The notes under the pieces: generated by a model
Seen by the model: the letters and a program-made list of their open reading frames with translations, nothing else
Databases searched by the model: none
Told to the model about the DNA's origin: nothing
Assembly (NCBI GenBank): GCA_029862925.1
Contig: JAOTWJ010000016.1
Location: 1 to 37,836, forward strand
Length of the DNA stretch: 37,836 nt
Source: Gemmatimonadota bacterium
GTDB lineage: Bacteria > Gemmatimonadota > Gemmatimonadetes > Gemmatimonadales > GWC2-71-9
Reading direction: 5' to 3'
Shown here: piece by piece, positions 33,862 through 37,836 of the stretch
Position numbering within the stretch: position 1 is the stretch's first letter
Layout: every line of letters begins with the position of its first letter
Translations under genes and position numbers: made by a program

Positions 33862-35840
33862 CGGCCGGCGGGCGCCGCTGGCTGCGCCTCCTCGTCCAGA
33901 TCGGGATCGCGGGCGTCATCCTCGCGACGATCGGGTCGGTGGGGTTCATCGAGTACAGCGCGCAGCCGGGATTCTGCGACAACTGCCACATCATGGAGCC
34001 GTACTACGAGTCGTGGAAGACCTCGAGCCACAAGGACGTGCCCTGCATTGACTGCCACTACGCACCCGGGATCAAGGCCGAGGCGATGGGCAAGTTCCAG
34101 GCGGCGAACCAGGTCGTGAAGTACGTGACGGGTGCGTACGGTGGGAAGCCGTGGGCCGAGATCGATGACGCCGCCTGTCTGCGCTCGGGGTGCCACGTCG
34201 AGGCGCGGCTGTCCGCGGAGATCGATTTCAAGGGCGTCCGATTCAGTCACGTCCAGCACTTGGGTCAGCTGCAGCGTGGCAAGCAGCTGCGCTGCACGAG
34301 CTGCCATTCGCAGATCGTCCAGGGCGCTCACGTGGCCGTGACCGAGGAGACGTGCTTCCTCTGCCACTTCAAGGATCGCCGCGCGGCGGAGCCGGTCGGC
34401 GGCTGCGTCGGGTGCCATCCGACGCCGCCGCGGGTCGAGACGGTCGGGGGTGTCGTGGTGAATCACGACCAGTACGTCCGGGACCTGGTGTCGTGCGTTT
34501 CCTGTCACCAGCAGGTCGTACAGGGCAGCGGTGCGGCGGACCAGTCCCGCTGCTTCAACTGCCACAACGATCCGGAACTCGTCAACGCGTTCGACAACAC
34601 GACGCTGCTCCACCGCGCGCACATTGCGGAGCGCAAGATCGAGTGCACGCAGTGTCACCTGCCGATCGAGCACCGGGTGGTAGCCCTGCGCGTCTCGCAA
34701 GACCAGCTCGACTGCGCCCAGTGTCACCAGAACGTGCACGCGGCGCAGCAGCGGATGCTCGCGGGCGTCGGCGGTCATGGGACGGACACCCTCCCGAGCG
34801 CGATGTATCTCGCGAGAGTGTCCTGCAAGAGTTGTCACGAGCTGCAACGGCAGGTGGCCGGCCACGAGCAGGTCCTGGTGGCCGGGGAAGCCGCCTGCCT
34901 GTCATGTCACGGGATCACGTACGCGAACATCCTGCCGGCGTGGCAGCGGGAGATGGAGCGGCGCCTCATCCGCGCGACCGACGTCGTGCGGCGGGCGGAA
35001 GGGGTGCGCGGACGGGCGCCGCTGCGGGCGCGCGCGGCCGTGGACAGTCTCCTGGGGCTGGCACGCGAGAATCTGGAGTTGATCCGGGTGGGTCGCGGGG
35101 CGCACAACGTGGCCTACGGCGACCAACTGCTCCGCGCCGCGATCGAGCTGACGCGGCAGGCGGTGGCGCAGGGCGGGCTGCCCTACGACGTGGGCCGCGT
35201 GGACCTGGGCCCGGCGCTCGATGAGAACGTGTGCCTGCAATGCCATTTGGGCGTCGAGCGCCAGGTGGGCACGTTTGGCGGGCGGCGGTTCGACCACGAG
35301 CCCCACGTGTTGGGGGGCGGACTCGGCTGCGCAACGTGTCACTCGCCGCTCGCCGAGCATGGCGCCGTCACGCTCCCCTCGGGGGCCGCCTGTGACGCCT
35401 GCCACCATCCGGCCATGGAGCCGATGAACTGCGCGCGCTGTCATGCCGGTCCCGGCGGCGCCCCGGAACGGCCGATCGCCCACGCCACCGGCGACTTCCC
35501 CCATGCGCCGCACCGGGCGGCGGGCTTTGTGTGCAGCACCTGCCACACGCCGCCCGCCATGAGCGCGGCCGAGCTCCGCTGCGAGAACTGTCACGGTCCG
35601 CACCATGTCTCGACGGCGAACTGCCTCGCGTGCCATCGGGGCGGCGTGCAGGCGAAGCACCCGAAAGCCATCGCGCATGGCGACTGCTCGCGGTGTCATG
35701 GAGAGAAGGTGGCGGGCATCACGGAGTGGTCGCGCAACGTCTGCACGGTTTGTCACACGGATCGGATCGCGCACAATGCGCCGGTGTCGTGCGAGTTGTG
35801 CCATCAGCAACCGGCCCCGGGGAAGCCGCCGGGCGGATAG
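33858..35840 (+). CDS. 22-haem c-type cytochrome with NapC/NirT-like N-terminus
   Basis: This 660-residue protein begins with a TM anchor (about 9-30) and a NapC/NirT-like head: FCDNCHIMEPYYESWKTSSH, then PCIDCHYAPG. It has 21 CxxCH sites and one CX4CH (CLRSGCH), 22 candidate haems, separated near the middle by a haem-poor helical region (about residues 355-450). Both halves resemble doubled-CXXCH, cytochrome c7-like modules. The NapC-like head suggests it takes electrons at the membrane and wires them across the periplasm. ATG 33858 overlaps the previous stop (ATGA). No haem-binding site is visibly broken. Confidence 0.9.
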   Translation: MTAGGRRWLRLLVQIGIAGVILATIGSVGFIEYSAQPGFCDNCHIMEPYYESWKTSSHKDVPCIDCHYAPGIKAEAMGKFQAANQVVKYVTGAYGGKPWAEIDDAACLRSGCHVEARLSAEIDFKGVRFSHVQHLGQLQRGKQLRCTSCHSQIVQGAHVAVTEETCFLCHFKDRRAAEPVGGCVGCHPTPPRVETVGGVVVNHDQYVRDLVSCVSCHQQVVQGSGAADQSRCFNCHNDPELVNAFDNTTLLHRAHIAERKIECTQCHLPIEHRVVALRVSQDQLDCAQCHQNVHAAQQRMLAGVGGHGTDTLPSAMYLARVSCKSCHELQRQVAGHEQVLVAGEAACLSCHGITYANILPAWQREMERRLIRATDVVRRAEGVRGRAPLRARAAVDSLLGLARENLELIRVGRGAHNVAYGDQLLRAAIELTRQAVAQGGLPYDVGRVDLGPALDENVCLQCHLGVERQVGTFGGRRFDHEPHVLGGGLGCATCHSPLAEHGAVTLPSGAACDACHHPAMEPMNCARCHAGPGGAPERPIAHATGDFPHAPHRAAGFVCSTCHTPPAMSAAELRCENCHGPHHVSTANCLACHRGGVQAKHPKAIAHGDCSRCHGEKVAGITEWSRNVCTVCHTDRIAHNAPVSCELCHQQPAPGKPPGG

Positions 35841-35903
35841 GGGACGCCCGGAGTCGGGGCGTGGTTGGGGAGCCGTTGGGGTGGGGGAATGCCAGGAGGA
35901 GAT

Positions 35904-37836
35904 ATGAGGGTGCGATGGGGCGCGCCGTCGCTCACGGCGGCCGCGCTGTGGTTCATAGCCGCACCCGCTTCCGCGCCGGCGCAGGACGAGCCCTGTCTCA
36001 TGTGCCACGCGGAAGCCTCGTTCTTCAAAGGGAAACCCGACTCGGCCTCCCTGGTCGTGGCCGGGGCGACCCTGCAGGGGTCGGTGCACGGCCCGGCGGG
36101 CCTGCGGTGTGGGACCTGTCATCCCGGGATGGCGGGGTTTCCCCACCCGGCCGATGCCAAGCTGCTCGCGTGCGGCGCCTGCCACCCGCAGGTGGAAGCG
36201 CAGTACGAGAAGAGCCTGCACGGCTACGCGCTCCAACGCGGGAATCCCCGGGCGCCCACCTGCAAGAGCTGTCACGGGGCGCACGACGTGCTCTCGAGCG
36301 CGAATCCCAAGTCGCCGACGCACAAGGTGCGCCTGCCATCCACGTGCGCCACGTGCCACGGGGCGGCCGGGCTGCTCACCGACCAGATCGTGAAGCTGCC
36401 GCAGTCCTTTACGGACTACGCGCAGTCGATTCACGGGCAGGGGACGGAGCGGGGCATCGCGGCGGCCGCCTCCTGCGCGGACTGCCACGGCGTCCACGAG
36501 TTGCTCGGGTCCGCCGATCCGGCCTCGCGCATCAACCCGCGGAATGTGGCGGCGACCTGCGGGCAGTGCCATCCGGACATTCAGCTGGAGTACGATCGTT
36601 CCATCCACGGCCGCGCGCTCAATGCCGGCGTGACGGACAGCCCCACTTGCACCAACTGTCACGGGGAGCATCACATCCTCTCGCCGCGCGACCCGGAGGC
36701 CACGACCTATGCGGCCCGCCTCGCGGTCGAAACCTGCGGCCAGTGCCACGACGACCCGCTGATCAACGCGAAGTACAACATGCAGGGCGGCGTTGTGGGG
36801 TCGTATGAGGACAGTTACCACGGATGGGCGACGCGACGGAACTATGTGCGGGCGGCGACCTGCGTGAGCTGCCACGGGGCACATTCCGTGCTCCCCGCCG
36901 CGGACTCGTCGTCGAGCATCAGCGCGGGCAATGTCGTCGCCACGTGCCAGCAATGCCACACGAGGGCAGACGCGGCGTTCGCGACGAGCTACACGCACGA
37001 GAAGGCGTCCATCAGCGCCAATCCGGTGAACAAGGCCATCCGCAGCATCTACATCGTCGTGATCATCGGCCTGATCGGCGGCATGGTGCTGCACAACCTC
37101 GTGATCATGAACTACTTCATGATGCAGCGGCGCAAGGAGGAGCAGAGCTCGGAGTGGATGCTGCGGTTCGACAAGTCGCAGATCGTGCAGCACCTGGTGT
37201 TGACGCTCACGTTCGTCATCCTCGTCATCACCGGGTTCGCGCTGCGCTTTTCGGAGGCTTGGTGGGTGCGGGGGCTCACCGACCTCGGAATGACGGAACC
37301 GGTGCGGCTCAACCTGCACCGGGTGGCGGCCGTGGGCATGATCCTCGTGGGCCTGAGCCACGCGTACTACATCTTCCTGACCCATCGTGGGAAGAAGGAG
37401 TTCCGCTCCATCCTGCCCTCGTGGCAGGATGTGAAGGACCTTGTCCAGAACCTTCGGTATTTCACGTGGCGGAGCTCCAAGAAGGCGCGGTTCGGCCGCT
37501 ACGACTACTCCCAGAAGGCGGAGTACTGGGCGCTCATCTGGGGCACCGTGCTGATGATCCTCACGGGCCTGGTGCTCTGGTTCCCCGTGCAGGCGACGCG
37601 GTTCCTGCCGGCGATGGTTGTGACGGCGGCCCAGACGATCCACTACTACGAGGCGTGGCTTGCGACACTCGCCATCCTCGTCTGGCATTTCTTCTTCGTG
37701 ATCTTCCATCCCGAAGAGTACCCCATGAGCTGGACGTGGCTCACGGGGCGGATCAGCAAGACGGCGGTGCAGCGGCACCACCCGAAGTGGTACGAGGAGG
37801 AAACGGGTGAGACGGCGGCCGAGGGGTCGCAGCCAT
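35904..37836 (+). CDS. Multihaem c (11 sites) - cytochrome b561 fusion, CbcL-like (3' end outside window)
   Basis: ATG 35904 has AGGAGG 4 nt upstream. The frame is open to the right edge (644 codons seen). A signal or anchor segment ends APAQ. Eleven CxxCH sites follow (CLMCH, CGTCH, CGACH, CKSCH, CATCH, CADCH, CGQCH, CTNCH, CGQCH, CVSCH, CQQCH). From about residue 375 there are five TM helices of the HydC/FdnI b-type family with candidate haem His H430, H472, H486, H580 and H595. The architecture resembles CbcL of Geobacter sulfurreducens, an inner-membrane quinol oxidase used in extracellular electron transfer. It is 63 nt after the 22-haem gene and probably in the same operon. Confidence 0.9.
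   Translation, partial: MRVRWGAPSLTAAALWFIAAPASAPAQDEPCLMCHAEASFFKGKPDSASLVVAGATLQGSVHGPAGLRCGTCHPGMAGFPHPADAKLLACGACHPQVEAQYEKSLHGYALQRGNPRAPTCKSCHGAHDVLSSANPKSPTHKVRLPSTCATCHGAAGLLTDQIVKLPQSFTDYAQSIHGQGTERGIAAAASCADCHGVHELLGSADPASRINPRNVAATCGQCHPDIQLEYDRSIHGRALNAGVTDSPTCTNCHGEHHILSPRDPEATTYAARLAVETCGQCHDDPLINAKYNMQGGVVGSYEDSYHGWATRRNYVRAATCVSCHGAHSVLPAADSSSSISAGNVVATCQQCHTRADAAFATSYTHEKASISANPVNKAIRSIYIVVIIGLIGGMVLHNLVIMNYFMMQRRKEEQSSEWMLRFDKSQIVQHLVLTLTFVILVITGFALRFSEAWWVRGLTDLGMTEPVRLNLHRVAAVGMILVGLSHAYYIFLTHRGKKEFRSILPSWQDVKDLVQNLRYFTWRSSKKARFGRYDYSQKAEYWALIWGTVLMILTGLVLWFPVQATRFLPAMVVTAAQTIHYYEAWLATLAILVWHFFFVIFHPEEYPMSWTWLTGRISKTAVQRHHPKWYEEETGETAAEGSQP

Noticed and set aside
34902-37781. 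959-codon minus-strand ORF
   Set aside because: It is a shadow of the multihaem cytochrome genes; CxxCH motifs on the plus strand identify the real frames.

Overview
The window is GC-rich bacterial DNA from a Gram-negative organism: it encodes an outer-membrane factor, a tripartite RND pump, candidate lipoproteins and an outer-membrane-type beta-barrel. The b558-type sdhCAB operon, the RCC1-repeat and LVIVD-repeat lipoproteins, the many signal peptides ending in Ala-Gln, and HTH/membrane-protein pairs fit the Gemmatimonadota best. That placement is inference; there is no rRNA here to confirm it. I saw no tRNA, rRNA, insertion sequence or CRISPR array.

Layout. 1-1.7 kb: the N-terminal part of a secreted amidohydrolase (minus) and an M23 metallopeptidase (plus). 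1.8-5.2 kb: succinate dehydrogenase sdhC-sdhA-sdhB, closed by a 12-bp hairpin. 5.3-6.9 kb (minus): a coupled trio of membrane protein, winged-helix regulator and cis-prenyltransferase. Its divergent promoter region carries an almost perfect CRP-type palindrome and an 8-bp tandem repeat, facing a secreted M20 peptidase. 8.5-14.8 kb (minus): a six-gene coupled operon arsR-tolC-adaptor-RND-PII-like-DUF2892. 14.9-19.0 kb (minus): gyrB, dciA, recF and a small lipoprotein. 19.2-27.0 kb (plus): a DUF411 gene with an in-frame TGA, an RCC1 lipoprotein, rho, a CPXCG zinc-ribbon protein, a beta-barrel protein, an LVIVD lipoprotein and glpK. 27.1 kb to the end (plus): electron transfer. Two tandem paralogous nonahaem cytochrome lipoproteins are followed by an operon of Rieske-like protein, cytochrome b, 9-haem, 22-haem and 11-haem/b561 proteins. 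These five cytochrome c proteins carry about 60 candidate haem c sites in under 11 kb.

Two discoveries stand out. (1) The DUF411 gene (19171-19638) has TGA exactly where the family has the first Cys of its CGCC motif. The frame is open on both sides, and a two-tier hairpin with a GU-containing apical loop lies at the bacterial SECIS distance. I read it as a candidate selenocysteine form of this putative copper-related family. (2) The bc-like complex at the right end has lost all four Rieske [2Fe-2S] ligands while keeping both disulfide cysteines, and its cytochrome b has lost the PEWY quinol-oxidation motif (V-S-T-W instead). Together these suggest a re-wired, probably non-bifurcating quinol oxidoreductase that passes electrons from b haems into very large multihaem cytochromes, perhaps for extracellular or other periplasmic electron transfer.
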